Positions 53,885-62,342 of a DNA stretch of 64,000 nucleotides are shown in pieces. Each line of letters starts with the position of its first letter. Positions within the stretch are counted from its first letter, which is position 1. The notes below the pieces were generated by a model. It worked only from the letters and a program-made list of their open reading frames with translations, had not been told where the DNA came from and did no database searches. Source of the stretch: CADEDH01 sp050330635 (GTDB lineage: Bacteria > Actinomycetota > Acidimicrobiia > Acidimicrobiales > SZUA-35); NCBI GenBank assembly GCA_050330635.1, contig JBHJNQ010000014.1, positions 10,357 through 74,356 on the forward strand. Direction: 5' to 3'. Both the position numbers and the translations under genes were made by a program.

Positions 53885-54234
53885 CAGCTCGAACCTCCGA
53901 GGATGATGACGTCGACGCCCAGGTCGCCGAGGCCGAGGGCGACGGACAGTGGGATGGGGGAGCGGAAGGGGAGGCGGTGGCGACGGCCGCTGACCCAGGC
54001 CCGGGTGTCATCGGTGCCGACCGCCAGCTCCACCCGGTCGACGCGGCGTACGGTGTTGAGCCAGCGCCGGGCGGCGCCCGCGTCGGCTCGACAGGGCACC
54101 ACGATGTCGATAGGGCGACCCACCGCTTGCACCCGGAGGGTGGTTCGGTCGGCGCCCTTGTCGATGGCCGTGACCGTCCAGCGGGTCGGCTCGGTGGCGG
54201 GCGACCGGCTGGGTTTCGTCACATTTGTCGGCAT
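53884..54234 (-). CDS. Hypothetical protein of 116 residues upstream of the bfd remnant
   Basis: This frame has good codon use and ends in TGATG overlapping the bfd start, which supports a real operon. The protein is rich in Arg and Val with a beta-strand-like pattern (VTAIDKGADRTTLRVQAVG, RVELAVGTDDTRAWV) and a small hydrophobic end (LSVALGLGDLGVDVIILGGSS). There is no signal peptide and no family is recognised. Confidence 0.6.
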   Translation of the reverse strand: MPTNVTKPSRSPATEPTRWTVTAIDKGADRTTLRVQAVGRPIDIVVPCRADAGAARRWLNTVRRVDRVELAVGTDDTRAWVSGRRHRLPFRSPIPLSVALGLGDLGVDVIILGGSS

Positions 54235-54316
54235 CGAGTTGCCACCTCAGGTCCCCGAGCGACGCACCGCAGCGAGTTGTGAACGGTAGCTACCGCTGAT
54301 GGTCTAGGGCCCGGTC

Positions 54317-54364
54317 CAGGCCGGGTGTGGTTCAGGCCGGGTGTGGTTCAGGCCAGGTGTGGTT
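54317..54364. repeat. Three tandem 16-bp repeats
   Basis: CAGGCCGGGTGTGGTT occurs twice exactly and a third time with one change (CAGGCCAGGTGTGGTT), head to tail, just downstream of the candidate iron-box promoter for the minus-strand operon. They may be a binding array in the 5' leader or simple slippage repeats. Confidence 0.7.
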
Positions 54365-54365
54365 G

Positions 54366-54394
54366 AGGATAGCTGTCGTTAAGGAAAGCTAACG
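54366..54394 (-). promoter_or_regulatory. Candidate promoter with DtxR/IdeR-like operator
   Basis: The palindrome CGTTAaggaaagcTAACG (54377-54394) resembles part of the IdeR/DtxR consensus. On the minus strand, TTAGCT and TATCCT are spaced 15-16 bases and overlap it. This would drive the hypothetical-bfd-bfr operon under iron control. The match to the 19-bp consensus is partial (about 11 positions). Confidence 0.4.
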
Positions 54395-54593
54395 ATTGCC
54401 GGCAACTCTACACGGTGTGGCCGATACCCGGCCAAGTTCACCGGCCGGGTTCGGGCTCTCGACCACCGATGTTCGGGGGGTCAGGTCGCGACGTCGAGCG
54501 GCCACCGGCCGTGTACCGCGAACTCAAACACGGGCGCCGGGATCTGACGGCCCCTCGCTCTGCCGGCGCCCGCCCGATGGACGGGGGTGAGCC

Positions 54594-55283
54594 TCAGCCG
54601 GCGGTTGTGGTGAGGTCGCGAACCACGATCCTGGCGGCGGCGAATCCGCTGATCCCGGTGGTCCGGTCACCGATCTCGACCGTGAGGGTCCCGTCGGGGG
54701 CTGCGGTGCGGATGCGACCGGTCCGTCCCGGGACGAGACCCGCCTGTTCGAGGTAGGCGAGCTGACCGCTCTGGAACTCGAGCTCCTCGGGGATCCGCTC
54801 GACGATGAACTCCCGGTCGCGCTCGAAATCGGCCAGCGGCTGGGCCGAATCGGGCCGGAAGTAGCCGGTGCCGGGAATCGGATTCCCGTGGGGGCACGTG
54901 GTCGGATCCTCGAGCACCCGCATCATCGCCTCCTCCACCACCGGTGAGATGACGTGCTCCCACTTGCCGGCCTCCCGATGGGCGTCGGCCCAACCGAGCT
55001 GGAGGAGGTCGGTCAGGAATCGCTCGGCGATGCGATGGCGGCGGACGATCGTGGTGGCCAGCGACCGGCCGGCGTCCGTCAGCCCGATGGTGGATCGTTC
55101 CGTGGTCGCCACCAGACCCTCGTCGGTCATGCGTCGGATCATCTCGGAGACGGCGGGACGGGATACGCCCAGGCGCTCGGCGATCCGGGCCTGGATGACC
55201 TCGATGCCGTCCTCTTCGAGCTCGAAGATCGTCTCGCTGTACTGCTCGAAGGCGGGATGGTGCTCGGTCGATTCGTAGGCCAT
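54594..55283 (-). CDS. DtxR/IdeR/MntR family metal-dependent regulator
   Basis: This 229-residue regulator has an N-terminal winged helix (IAERLGVSRPAVSEMIRRM), the dimerisation and metal-binding domain with KWEHVISPVVEEAM and TCPHGNPIPG (conserved His, Glu and Cys ligands), and a C-terminal SH3-like FeoA domain. It should repress or activate iron or manganese genes when metal-bound. The ATG at 55283 lies in a divergent region with the HAD gene. Its position suggests control of the damaged bacterioferritin operon downstream. Confidence 0.93.
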   Translation of the reverse strand: MAYESTEHHPAFEQYSETIFELEEDGIEVIQARIAERLGVSRPAVSEMIRRMTDEGLVATTERSTIGLTDAGRSLATTIVRRHRIAERFLTDLLQLGWADAHREAGKWEHVISPVVEEAMMRVLEDPTTCPHGNPIPGTGYFRPDSAQPLADFERDREFIVERIPEELEFQSGQLAYLEQAGLVPGRTGRIRTAAPDGTLTVEIGDRTTGISGFAAARIVVRDLTTTAG

Positions 55284-55649
55284 CGTCGGACCCTGTCACC
55301 TCGTGTGGAACTGCTCGGGGCAGGTTGGTCGGGCTGCTCTGGTCGGACTGCTCTTTCGGGCCGGTGCCCGTGTGGGGGGCCCACGACAGGGAAGGTACCA
55401 GTGGCGGCGAACCGATGGGGGATCCGGCCCACCCGGGACCTTCGTCACTCTCCTCGGCCGTGGGCGCGGCGCGGATCGGGGCCTCAACCCCCGGGCGGTA
55501 GCGTTGGAAGGCATGCCGACGTTCCGTGCTCCATGGCCCATCCGGCGCCTGGGCGACCTAATCACCATGCCGGTGCGCTACGCCCTCCCTCCCCGCCGAG
55601 CTTCACATCGTCCGGTCGTGGGGACCGGTAGCGTCGGCGGTGTGACCTC
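55284..55649. other. Divergent intergenic region, no gene supported
   Basis: This region holds the promoters for the DtxR-type gene and the HAD gene. Small frames are present but carry no recognisable protein. No clear promoter hexamers can be assigned. Confidence 0.45.
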
Positions 55650-56219
55650 ATGGCCGCGGTGGTGAGCGGGGCCGGCGGGCCGACGGCGGCCCGGATTGCG
55701 GCCGTCCTGTTCGACATCGGCGACACTCTCGTCCACGCCGCCCCGCCGGGCACTGCGGTGGCCGAGCTGCGGGTCGCCCCCATCGGCAACGTGGTGGCCG
55801 AGTTGACCGAGCTCGGCCGGCGCTACCGGTTGGGGGCGGTCACCGACACCTCGGTCATGAGCGGCGACGATGTGCGCCGGGTGCTCGCCGGAAGCGGCCT
55901 CGACGACCTGTTGGAGGTCGTGGTGTCATCGGTCGACGTCGGGGCGGCCAAGCCCGACCCCCGGGGTTTGGTGGTCGCCATGACCCGGCTCGGGGTGTCG
56001 GCGGACGAGACCCTGTTCGTGGGGGACGCCGACGTCGACGAGCAGGCGGCACGGACCGCCGGTGTCCGTTTCGTCCGGGCCGGCGGCGGGCGCTCCCCGG
56101 GGCCCAGGGTGGCGGCGACGCTGGCGGCCATCGGGTGGTCGAACCTCCCGGGCTGGTATCGTGCCGGCAGACGTGGAGACGAAGTCCGGTTCGATTCCGG
56201 CACTGTCCCGCAACGGTAG
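55650..56219 (+). CDS. HAD family hydrolase
   Basis: This 189-residue phosphatase has motif I LFDIGDTLV, motif II VTDTS, motif III lysine in GAAKPDPRG and motif IV VGDADVDEQAA, with a small or absent cap. The last 20 residues (GWYRAGRRGDEVRFDSGTVP) are encoded by the cobalamin riboswitch core, so the true functional end is probably near residue 168. This overlap places the riboswitch inside the 3' end of the message. Confidence 0.88.
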   Translation: MAAVVSGAGGPTAARIAAVLFDIGDTLVHAAPPGTAVAELRVAPIGNVVAELTELGRRYRLGAVTDTSVMSGDDVRRVLAGSGLDDLLEVVVSSVDVGAAKPDPRGLVVAMTRLGVSADETLFVGDADVDEQAARTAGVRFVRAGGGRSPGPRVAATLAAIGWSNLPGWYRAGRRGDEVRFDSGTVPQR

Positions 56220-56371
56220 ACCGATCGCCGACCCCGGACCTCCGGGCCAGCGCTCGGCAAGTCCGGTCGAGTTCTGCGTCGACGAACCATGCAACTCTCG
56301 AGGACTTGGAGTTGGTTCGGCCGGCAACCTGCTGCCGCTCGGGCTGGAGTACCTCGACCAACGGAGGTACC
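56153..56371 (+). promoter_or_regulatory. Cobalamin riboswitch with RBS-sequestering stem
   Basis: The core AGTCCGGTTCGATTCCGGCA then CTGTCCCGCAACGGTA (56183-56218) matches the B12-box region. The distal part CTCGGCAAGTCCGGTCGA (56254-56271) is also typical. At the 3' end GTACCTC (56349-56355) pairs perfectly with GAGGTAC (56364-56370), masking the Shine-Dalgarno of the next gene. Adenosylcobalamin binding would thus block translation of the B12 operon. Boundaries are approximate. Confidence 0.93.
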
Positions 56372-56374
56372 CGA

Positions 56375-57340
56375 ATGAAGACATCCCGACTACTGGCACT
56401 GCTCCTGGCCCTCGTGGCGATCGCCGCCTCGTGCGGCGACGACGCCGCCGAGACGGCTGAGGCCACCACCACCACGGCCGCCGACGCCGCCGGAGACGAT
56501 GGTGCCGATGCCGAGGGCTTCCCGGTGACGATCGAGTCCGACGGAGGCACCTGGACCCTCGAGTCCGCACCCGAGCGCATCGTGTCGCTGTCGCCCACCG
56601 CCACCGAGCTCCTGTTCGCCATCGGGGCCGGCGACCAGGTGGTCGCCGCCGACGCCTTCTCCAACTACCCGCCGGAGGCGCCCGCCACCGAGCTGTCGGG
56701 TTTCGACCCCAACGTCGAGGCCATCATCGGCTACGAGCCCGATCTGGTCGTGATCTCCAACGACGCCAACGACCTGGTGGCCGGCCTGACCGAGCTCGAC
56801 ATCCCCGTCCTCGTCAGCCCCGCCCCGGTCGACCTCGACCAGGGTTACGACGAGATCGCCGCCCTCGGCATCGCCACCGGCCGCGTCGACGAGACGGCGG
56901 CGTTGGTCAGCGAGCTGCGAGCCGAGATGGAGGCCGCGTTGGCCGACGCCCCCGCCGTCACCGCCCGCGTCTACCACGAGCTCGACGAGACGTTCTTCAC
57001 GGCCAGCTCCAACAGCTTCATCGGCGCCGTGTACGAGGCGATGGGGGCCGAGAACATCGCCGACGAGGCCGACGTCGACGGCTCCGGCTTCCCCCAGCTG
57101 ACCGAGGAGTACATCGTTGAGGCCGACCCCCAGGTCATCGTCATCACGGACCAGGTCAGCTACACGGCCGACGACGTGGCCGCCCGACCCGGATGGGATC
57201 AGATCTCCGCCGTCGAGAACGGCAACGTCGTGGTCGTCGAGGCCGACATCGCCTCCCGGTGGGGTCCCCGCCTTCCCCAGTTCGTGACGGCCGTGGCCGA
57301 GGCCTTCGCCTCGGTCGAGCTGTCGGCGACCGGGTCCTAG
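56375..57340 (+). CDS. btuF: Cobalamin ABC transporter substrate-binding lipoprotein
   Basis: This 321-residue protein has a lipoprotein signal (LLALLLALVAIAASC), an acidic Thr-rich linker and the periplasmic-binding fold of the B12/siderophore class: RIVSLSPTATELLFAIGAGD, VEAIIGYEPDLVVISN, PGWDQISAVENGNVVVVEA. The riboswitch just upstream identifies the ligand as cobalamin or a corrinoid. It is anchored outside the membrane and delivers to the permease encoded next. Confidence 0.92.
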   Translation: MKTSRLLALLLALVAIAASCGDDAAETAEATTTTAADAAGDDGADAEGFPVTIESDGGTWTLESAPERIVSLSPTATELLFAIGAGDQVVAADAFSNYPPEAPATELSGFDPNVEAIIGYEPDLVVISNDANDLVAGLTELDIPVLVSPAPVDLDQGYDEIAALGIATGRVDETAALVSELRAEMEAALADAPAVTARVYHELDETFFTASSNSFIGAVYEAMGAENIADEADVDGSGFPQLTEEYIVEADPQVIVITDQVSYTADDVAARPGWDQISAVENGNVVVVEADIASRWGPRLPQFVTAVAEAFASVELSATGS

Positions 57341-57356
57341 TCGGAAGAGCGGACCG

Positions 57357-58499
57357 ATGGACGCCAGCGATGCGGTGACCGGCGCCGCCCGGGTGAGGGT
57401 GCTGGGGCCGACCAGGCCCGAACCGGACGCTGCCGCCACGGCCGCGCCCATTACCACCGCCGATCGAGCGTTCCGCCTCCCCCCAGTGGCGGTGACGGTG
57501 GGCCTCGCCATCCTCGCCGTCGTGGCGTTGTCGAGCGCAATGACCGGCGCCGCCGGCCTTCCCGTTGGGGGGGTGATGTCGTCGCTGATGGACCGTGTCC
57601 CCGGCCTTTCGATCGACTCCTCGTTGAGCGAGCGCCAGGAGGCCATCCTGTTCCAGATCCGCCTGCCCCGCCTCGTGCTGGGCATGCTCGTCGGCGGGTC
57701 GTTGGGGATGGCCGGGGCCACCTACCAGGGCGTGTTCCGCAATCCCCTGGCCGACCCCTACCTCCTCGGGGTGTCGGCCGGGGCGGGCTTCGGTGCCGTG
57801 CTGGCCTTCGGCTTCGGACTCGATCTGGGATGGGGGCCGATCGGGGCCGTCCCGGCGGCGGCCTTCGTCGGATCCGTGGTTGCGGTCACGGCGTCGGCGG
57901 CGATCGCCCGGGGCTCGTGGTCCTCTCCCGGCACCCTCCTGCTCGGCGGGGTGGCGATGGCCGCCCTGTTCTCGGCGGCCCAGACCCTCGCCCTCCAGCG
58001 CCTCGACCAGAACCGGTCCCGAGAGGTCCTGTCGTGGCTGTTCGGGCAGCTCAACACCGCCGGGTGGCACCAGATCGGGATCCTGGGGCCCTACGTGGCC
58101 CTGTGCGGCCTGATCCTCGTCCTCCACCGCAGGCACCTCGACGTCCTCCGGGTCGGCGACGATGAGGCCACCGCCGTCGGCCTCGACCCGGCCCGGACCC
58201 GCCTCCTGATGATCGCCACGGCGTCGTTGCTGACGGCCGCCGCGGTGTCGGTCAGCGGCCTCATCGCCTTCGTCGGCCTCGTCGTCCCCCACCTGGTCCG
58301 GCTCCTGGTCAGCCACAGCTACCGGGTCATCGTCCCCCTGTCGGCCGTGGCCGGCGCCGCCTTCCTGGCTTTCGTCGACATCGGGGCCCGCACCCTGATC
58401 GCCCCGGCGGAGCTGCCCGTCGGTGTCATCACCGCCCTCGTCGGCGCGCCGTTCTTCGCCGTCGTGCTGTGGCGGGGGGCGGGCGGGGAGGCCCGATGA
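57357..58499 (+). CDS. btuC: Cobalamin ABC transporter permease
   Basis: This 380-residue FecCD-type permease has about ten helices: LPRLVLGMLVGGSLGMAGAT, FRNPLADPYLLGVSAGAGFG, WLFGQLNTAGWHQIG and GLIAFVGLVVPHLVRLL are all characteristic. It forms the membrane channel with the ATPase. It starts 16 bases after btuF and its stop overlaps the ATPase start. Confidence 0.94.
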   Translation: MDASDAVTGAARVRVLGPTRPEPDAAATAAPITTADRAFRLPPVAVTVGLAILAVVALSSAMTGAAGLPVGGVMSSLMDRVPGLSIDSSLSERQEAILFQIRLPRLVLGMLVGGSLGMAGATYQGVFRNPLADPYLLGVSAGAGFGAVLAFGFGLDLGWGPIGAVPAAAFVGSVVAVTASAAIARGSWSSPGTLLLGGVAMAALFSAAQTLALQRLDQNRSREVLSWLFGQLNTAGWHQIGILGPYVALCGLILVLHRRHLDVLRVGDDEATAVGLDPARTRLLMIATASLLTAAAVSVSGLIAFVGLVVPHLVRLLVSHSYRVIVPLSAVAGAAFLAFVDIGARTLIAPAELPVGVITALVGAPFFAVVLWRGAGGEAR

Positions 58500-59311
58500 C
58501 CACGGCCTCACCCGACACCCCGGCCATCGCCTGTCACGGCCTCTCCGTGACGTTCGACGGGCGGTCGGTGCTCGACGGCGTCGACCTCGATCTGCTGCGG
58601 GGCGAGTGGCTCGGCCTCATCGGCCCCAACGGAGCAGGGAAGTCGACCGTGCTGCGGGCGATCGCCCGCCTGGTCGACCACGGCGGCCGGGTCGCGTTGG
58701 CCGACGCCCGGCACCCGGGCCCCCGCGATGTGGCCCTGGTGCCCCAGAACCCAACGGTGCCGGCGGGGATGACGGTCTCCGAGTACGTGCTCGTTGGGCG
58801 CACCGCCCACCTCGGCTGGTTGGCCCGCGAGTCGGCTCACGACCGGCGGGTGGTGTCGTCGGCCCTCCATCGCCTCGACCTGGCGAGCTTCGCCGACCGG
58901 TCCATGACCGCCCTGTCGGGCGGGGAGATGCAGCGGGTGGTCATCGCCAGGGCCCTGGCCCAGGAGACGCCGGTCCTCCTCCTCGACGAACCGACCAGCG
59001 CCCTCGACGTCGGCCATCAGGCGGGCGTGCTCGAACTCGTCGACGACCTGCGCCGTTCCGACGGGCTCTCGGTGCTGGCCGTGATGCACGACCTGACGAC
59101 GGCGGCCCGGTTCGCCGACCGGTTGGCCCTGCTCGACCGGGGTCGCCTCGTCACGGTCGGCTCCCCGGCCCAGGTGCTCGACGCCGAGCGCCTCTCGGGC
59201 GTCTACGGCACGGCGCTGACCGTGAGGGTCATCGACGGCGAGCTCGTCGTGCTCCCCGCCCCCCGGGCCGGAGCCGCCCGACCCGCCGTCGGGTTCGGCA
59301 CCGCGTCATGA
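58496..59311 (+). CDS. btuD: Cobalamin ABC transporter ATP-binding protein
   Basis: This 271-residue ATPase has Walker A GPNGAGKST, signature LSGGEMQR, Walker B VLLLDEPTSALD and the switch His in VMHDLTTAAR. It powers corrinoid uptake through the BtuC-like permease. Both ends overlap neighbours by ATGA, so btuC, btuD and cobO are tightly coupled. Confidence 0.94.
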   Translation: MTTASPDTPAIACHGLSVTFDGRSVLDGVDLDLLRGEWLGLIGPNGAGKSTVLRAIARLVDHGGRVALADARHPGPRDVALVPQNPTVPAGMTVSEYVLVGRTAHLGWLARESAHDRRVVSSALHRLDLASFADRSMTALSGGEMQRVVIARALAQETPVLLLDEPTSALDVGHQAGVLELVDDLRRSDGLSVLAVMHDLTTAARFADRLALLDRGRLVTVGSPAQVLDAERLSGVYGTALTVRVIDGELVVLPAPRAGAARPAVGFGTAS

Positions 59312-59880
59312 CCGGCGACGAGCCCGACACCGAACGCCCCTACGACCGTGACCGCCTCCGATCCGCCCCGTCGCTGGTGGTGGTCAACACCGGCGACGGC
59401 AAGGGCAAGTCGACCGCCGCCTTCGGGACCGTGTTGCGGGCGGTGGCCAGGGAGTGGCCGGTCGCCGTCGTGCAGTTCCTCAAGAGCGGCGACTGGCACG
59501 CCGGCGAGGAAACGGTGTGTCGCCGTCTCGGGGTGGACTGGTTCGCAGCCGGCGACGGCTTCACCTGGGACTCCGACGACCTCGACGAGACCCGCGCCGT
59601 TGCGGTCGCGGCCTGGCGCTTCGCCGCCGGCCTGATCGCTGGGGGCAGGTACCGTCTGGTCGTGCTCGACGAGGTCAGCTACCCGATGACGTGGGGGTGG
59701 ATCGACGCCGACGAGGTGGCCGCCGTCGTGGCCGGGCGCCCGGCCACGGTCAACCTGGTGTTGACCGGACGGGACATGGCAGGGCCGGTGATCGAGGTGG
59801 CCGACACGGTGACCGAGATGGTGAAGGTGGCCCACGCCTTCGATCGGGGCATCCGGGCCAAGAAGGGCATCGACTTCTGA
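59308..59880 (+). CDS. cobO: Cob(I)yrinic acid a,c-diamide adenosyltransferase
   Basis: This 190-residue CobA/BtuR-type enzyme transfers the 5'-deoxyadenosyl group from ATP to the corrinoid cobalt. The P-loop is NTGDGKGKSTAAFG, followed by VVQFLKSGDWHAGEE and LVVLDEVSYPMTWGWI. The C-terminus KAHAFDRGIRAKKGIDF-like ending (HAFDRGIRAKKGIDF here) is the family hallmark. It acts on imported or salvaged corrinoids. Confidence 0.95.
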   Translation: MTGDEPDTERPYDRDRLRSAPSLVVVNTGDGKGKSTAAFGTVLRAVAREWPVAVVQFLKSGDWHAGEETVCRRLGVDWFAAGDGFTWDSDDLDETRAVAVAAWRFAAGLIAGGRYRLVVLDEVSYPMTWGWIDADEVAAVVAGRPATVNLVLTGRDMAGPVIEVADTVTEMVKVAHAFDRGIRAKKGIDF

Positions 59881-60920
59881 TGGCGATCGTCGTCGGGCGG
59901 CCCGCCCCCGATCTCGACGGTGTCGCCATGGCCGCCGCCCGCCGTCGTTGGGCGTGCCGGGCCAAGCCGCCGGGAGCCCTCGGTGTGCTGGAGGATCTCG
60001 CCGTCCATCTCGCCGGTATCGCGGGTCGCTGCCCGCCTCCGGTGCCGCGACGCCCGGTGGTGGCGGTGTTCGCCGCCGATCACGGCGTCGTGGCCGACGG
60101 GGCCAGTGCCTGGCCGTCGGCGATCACCGGGGCCATGGTGGCCACGATCGCCGGCGGTGGCGCCGCCATCAACGCCCTGGCCGGCGCCGTCGGGGCCGAG
60201 GTGATCGTCGTCGACGTGGGGGTGGCCGGCGAGCGTGACACGGCCGGCGTCGTCGTCGATCGGCGGATTCGGTCCGGCACCGGCAACATCGCCCGCGAAC
60301 CGGCGATGACCGTCGACGAGGTAGCGGCCGCCGTCGACGTGGGTCGGAGCGTCGCCGACGACCTGATCGATGGAGGAGCCGACTGCCTCGTCGGGGGCGA
60401 GATGGGGATCGGCAACACCACGCCCGCGGCGGCCCTCGTCGCCGCCTGCACGGGGCGTTCGGCCGCCTCGGTCACCGGTCACGGGGCCGGCATCCCCGCC
60501 GGCGGCCTCGATCACAAGCGGCGGCTGGTCGACGCCGCCGTGCGCAGGGCCGCCGGGATCGACGATCCCATCGACCTGTTGGCCGCCATCGGGGGACTGG
60601 AGATCGCCGCCCTGGCGGGGTTCTATGCCGCCGCCGCCCACCGCTGCGTCCCGTTCGTGATCGACGGGCTGATCGCCGGGGCAGCGCTGTGCGTCGCCGA
60701 CCGGTTGGCACCGGGGACCGCTCGGCGGGCCATCGCCGGCCACCGCTCGAGCGAACCGGCGGCCAGCGTCGCCCTCGAGCACCTCGGTCTGCGTCCCCTG
60801 CTCGACCTCGAGCTCCGGCTGGGGGAGGGGACGGGCGCCACCCTGGCCGTGCCCCTGGTGGCGGCGGCGGCCCGGGCCCTGGCGACCATGGCCGACCTCC
60901 CGGGAGGGGAGCCGTGCTGA
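59880..60920 (+). CDS. cobT: Nicotinate-nucleotide-dimethylbenzimidazole phosphoribosyltransferase
   Basis: This 346-residue enzyme activates the lower ligand base of B12. Recognisable blocks are PPGALGVLEDLAVHLAGI, VAVFAADHGVVADGASAWP, GEMGIGNTTPAAAL, VTGHGAGI and FVIDGLIAGAALCVA. The catalytic Glu is expected in the C-terminal LRLGEGTGATLAVPL block, which is present. The ATG overlaps the cobO stop by one base (TGATG). Confidence 0.95.
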   Translation: MAIVVGRPAPDLDGVAMAAARRRWACRAKPPGALGVLEDLAVHLAGIAGRCPPPVPRRPVVAVFAADHGVVADGASAWPSAITGAMVATIAGGGAAINALAGAVGAEVIVVDVGVAGERDTAGVVVDRRIRSGTGNIAREPAMTVDEVAAAVDVGRSVADDLIDGGADCLVGGEMGIGNTTPAAALVAACTGRSAASVTGHGAGIPAGGLDHKRRLVDAAVRRAAGIDDPIDLLAAIGGLEIAALAGFYAAAAHRCVPFVIDGLIAGAALCVADRLAPGTARRAIAGHRSSEPAASVALEHLGLRPLLDLELRLGEGTGATLAVPLVAAAARALATMADLPGGEPC

Positions 60921-61453
60921 TCGTGGTGACCGGTGGCGCTCGATCGGGCAAGAGCCGGTTCGCCGTGGACCGGGCCCGACGTGCAGGGCTCGGCGACGTC
61001 GTCTTCGTCGCCACCTGTCCCCGCATCGACGGCGACGGCGAGCTCGAACGGCGGATCCGTGATCACCGGGCCGAGCGCCCCCCCTCGTGGGTCACGGTGG
61101 AGGTGGAGCTCGACCTGGCCGCCGCCCTCGGAGGGATCGACGAGCGGGCCACGGTCATCGTCGACTGCCTCACCCTGTGGGTGAGCAACCTGCTGGTGGG
61201 CGGCCACGACGCAGCCACGATCGGGGTCACCTCCGACGACGCCCTGCGGGCCGTGGCGAGCCGGGCGGGGGAGACGCTCGTCGTGACCAACGAGGTCGGC
61301 CTCGGCATCGTTCCCGCCGACCGCCTGTCGAGGGAGTACCGCGACATCCTGGGACGGGTCAACCAGGCGTGGGTGGCGGCGGCCGACCGGGCCCTGTTCC
61401 TCGTGGCCGGCCGGGCCCTCGCCCTCCACGAACCGGACGACCTGCTGCGATGA
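60914..61453 (+). CDS. cobU: Adenosylcobinamide kinase/adenosylcobinamide-phosphate guanylyltransferase
   Basis: This 179-residue bifunctional enzyme phosphorylates and then GMP-activates cobinamide. The P-loop is VTGGARSGKSRFA; VIVDCLTLWVSNLL, VTNEVGLGIVPADRLSREYR and GRVNQAWVAAADRALFLVAG follow. The GTG start lies inside the last codons of cobT (7-base overlap). The expected active-site His (RRIRDHRAERPPSW) is present. Confidence 0.95.
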   Translation: MLIVVTGGARSGKSRFAVDRARRAGLGDVVFVATCPRIDGDGELERRIRDHRAERPPSWVTVEVELDLAAALGGIDERATVIVDCLTLWVSNLLVGGHDAATIGVTSDDALRAVASRAGETLVVTNEVGLGIVPADRLSREYRDILGRVNQAWVAAADRALFLVAGRALALHEPDDLLR

Positions 61454-62211
61454 CGCTCCCGGCCGGTCTCGTCGGCGCCCTCCAGTTCCTGACCAGGGTG
61501 CCGATCCGGGTGTCCCGGCCCGTTCCGCACGACCAGGTCGTCCCCTGGTTCCCCGTGGTCGGGGCGCTCATCGGGCTCGTCGTGGGGGGCGTGGCCGCCC
61601 TGGCCGCCCCCGTGTTCGGCGCCCCGTTGGGGGCGACGCTCGGTGTGGTGGCCGGCCTCCTGGTCACGGGGGCGTTCCACGAGGACGGTCTGGCCGACAT
61701 GGCCGACGCCTTCGGCGGGGGGTGGACCCCCGAGCGCCGTCTGGAGATCCTGAAGGACTCCCGCCACGGCACCTACGCCGTGGCTGCGCTGACCTCGTCG
61801 ATCCTCGTGCGGGTGGCGGCCCTGGCGGCGTTCGACGCACCGTCGACGATGCTGGCTGCCGCCGTCGTCGCCCACACCCTCGCCCGGGGCGCAGCGGTGG
61901 TGGCCATGGCGGTGCTCCCCCTCGCCGTCGACTCGGGCCTCGGGGCCGGGGCGGCCAAGGCGGTGCGGCCGGTGGGGCTGGCGGCGGGCACGGTGGCCGG
62001 TCTCGGCGTCGCCGCCCTGGCCGTCGGCTGGTGGGCGGTGCCGTCGGCCCTCGTCGCCGGAGGGGCGATGGCCATCGTGGGAGCGCTGGCCATCCGCAAG
62101 ATCGGGGGCATCGCCGGCGACGTCCTCGGTGCGGTCGAACAGGTCGCCGAGTGCGCCGTGCTGGTCGTCATCGCCGGGCTGGCCGGTCGCTCCGCCCTCT
62201 GGTGGAGCTGA
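61450..62211 (+). CDS. cobS: Adenosylcobinamide-GDP ribazoletransferase
   Basis: This 253-residue membrane enzyme joins adenosylcobinamide-GDP to alpha-ribazole, the last step of B12 assembly. Family motifs include ALQFLTRVPIRV, WFPVVGALIGLVVG, the Asp-rich site TGAFHEDGLADMADAFGGG and LKDSRHGTYAVAAL. The ATG overlaps the cobU stop. The operon lacks corrin-ring genes, so it encodes corrinoid uptake and completion rather than full synthesis. Confidence 0.95.
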   Translation: MTLPAGLVGALQFLTRVPIRVSRPVPHDQVVPWFPVVGALIGLVVGGVAALAAPVFGAPLGATLGVVAGLLVTGAFHEDGLADMADAFGGGWTPERRLEILKDSRHGTYAVAALTSSILVRVAALAAFDAPSTMLAAAVVAHTLARGAAVVAMAVLPLAVDSGLGAGAAKAVRPVGLAAGTVAGLGVAALAVGWWAVPSALVAGGAMAIVGALAIRKIGGIAGDVLGAVEQVAECAVLVVIAGLAGRSALWWS

Positions 62212-62342
62212 AGGGCACCGTTGGCGGGGCGAAGATGGCCACGTCGCCCTCGACGAGGCCGGGGCCGCCCCTATGTCGTCGCCGCTACCGGGGCCAACGA
62301 CCATGTTGGGCCGATGAATCGCGAATGGTGCCGACAGGTGGT

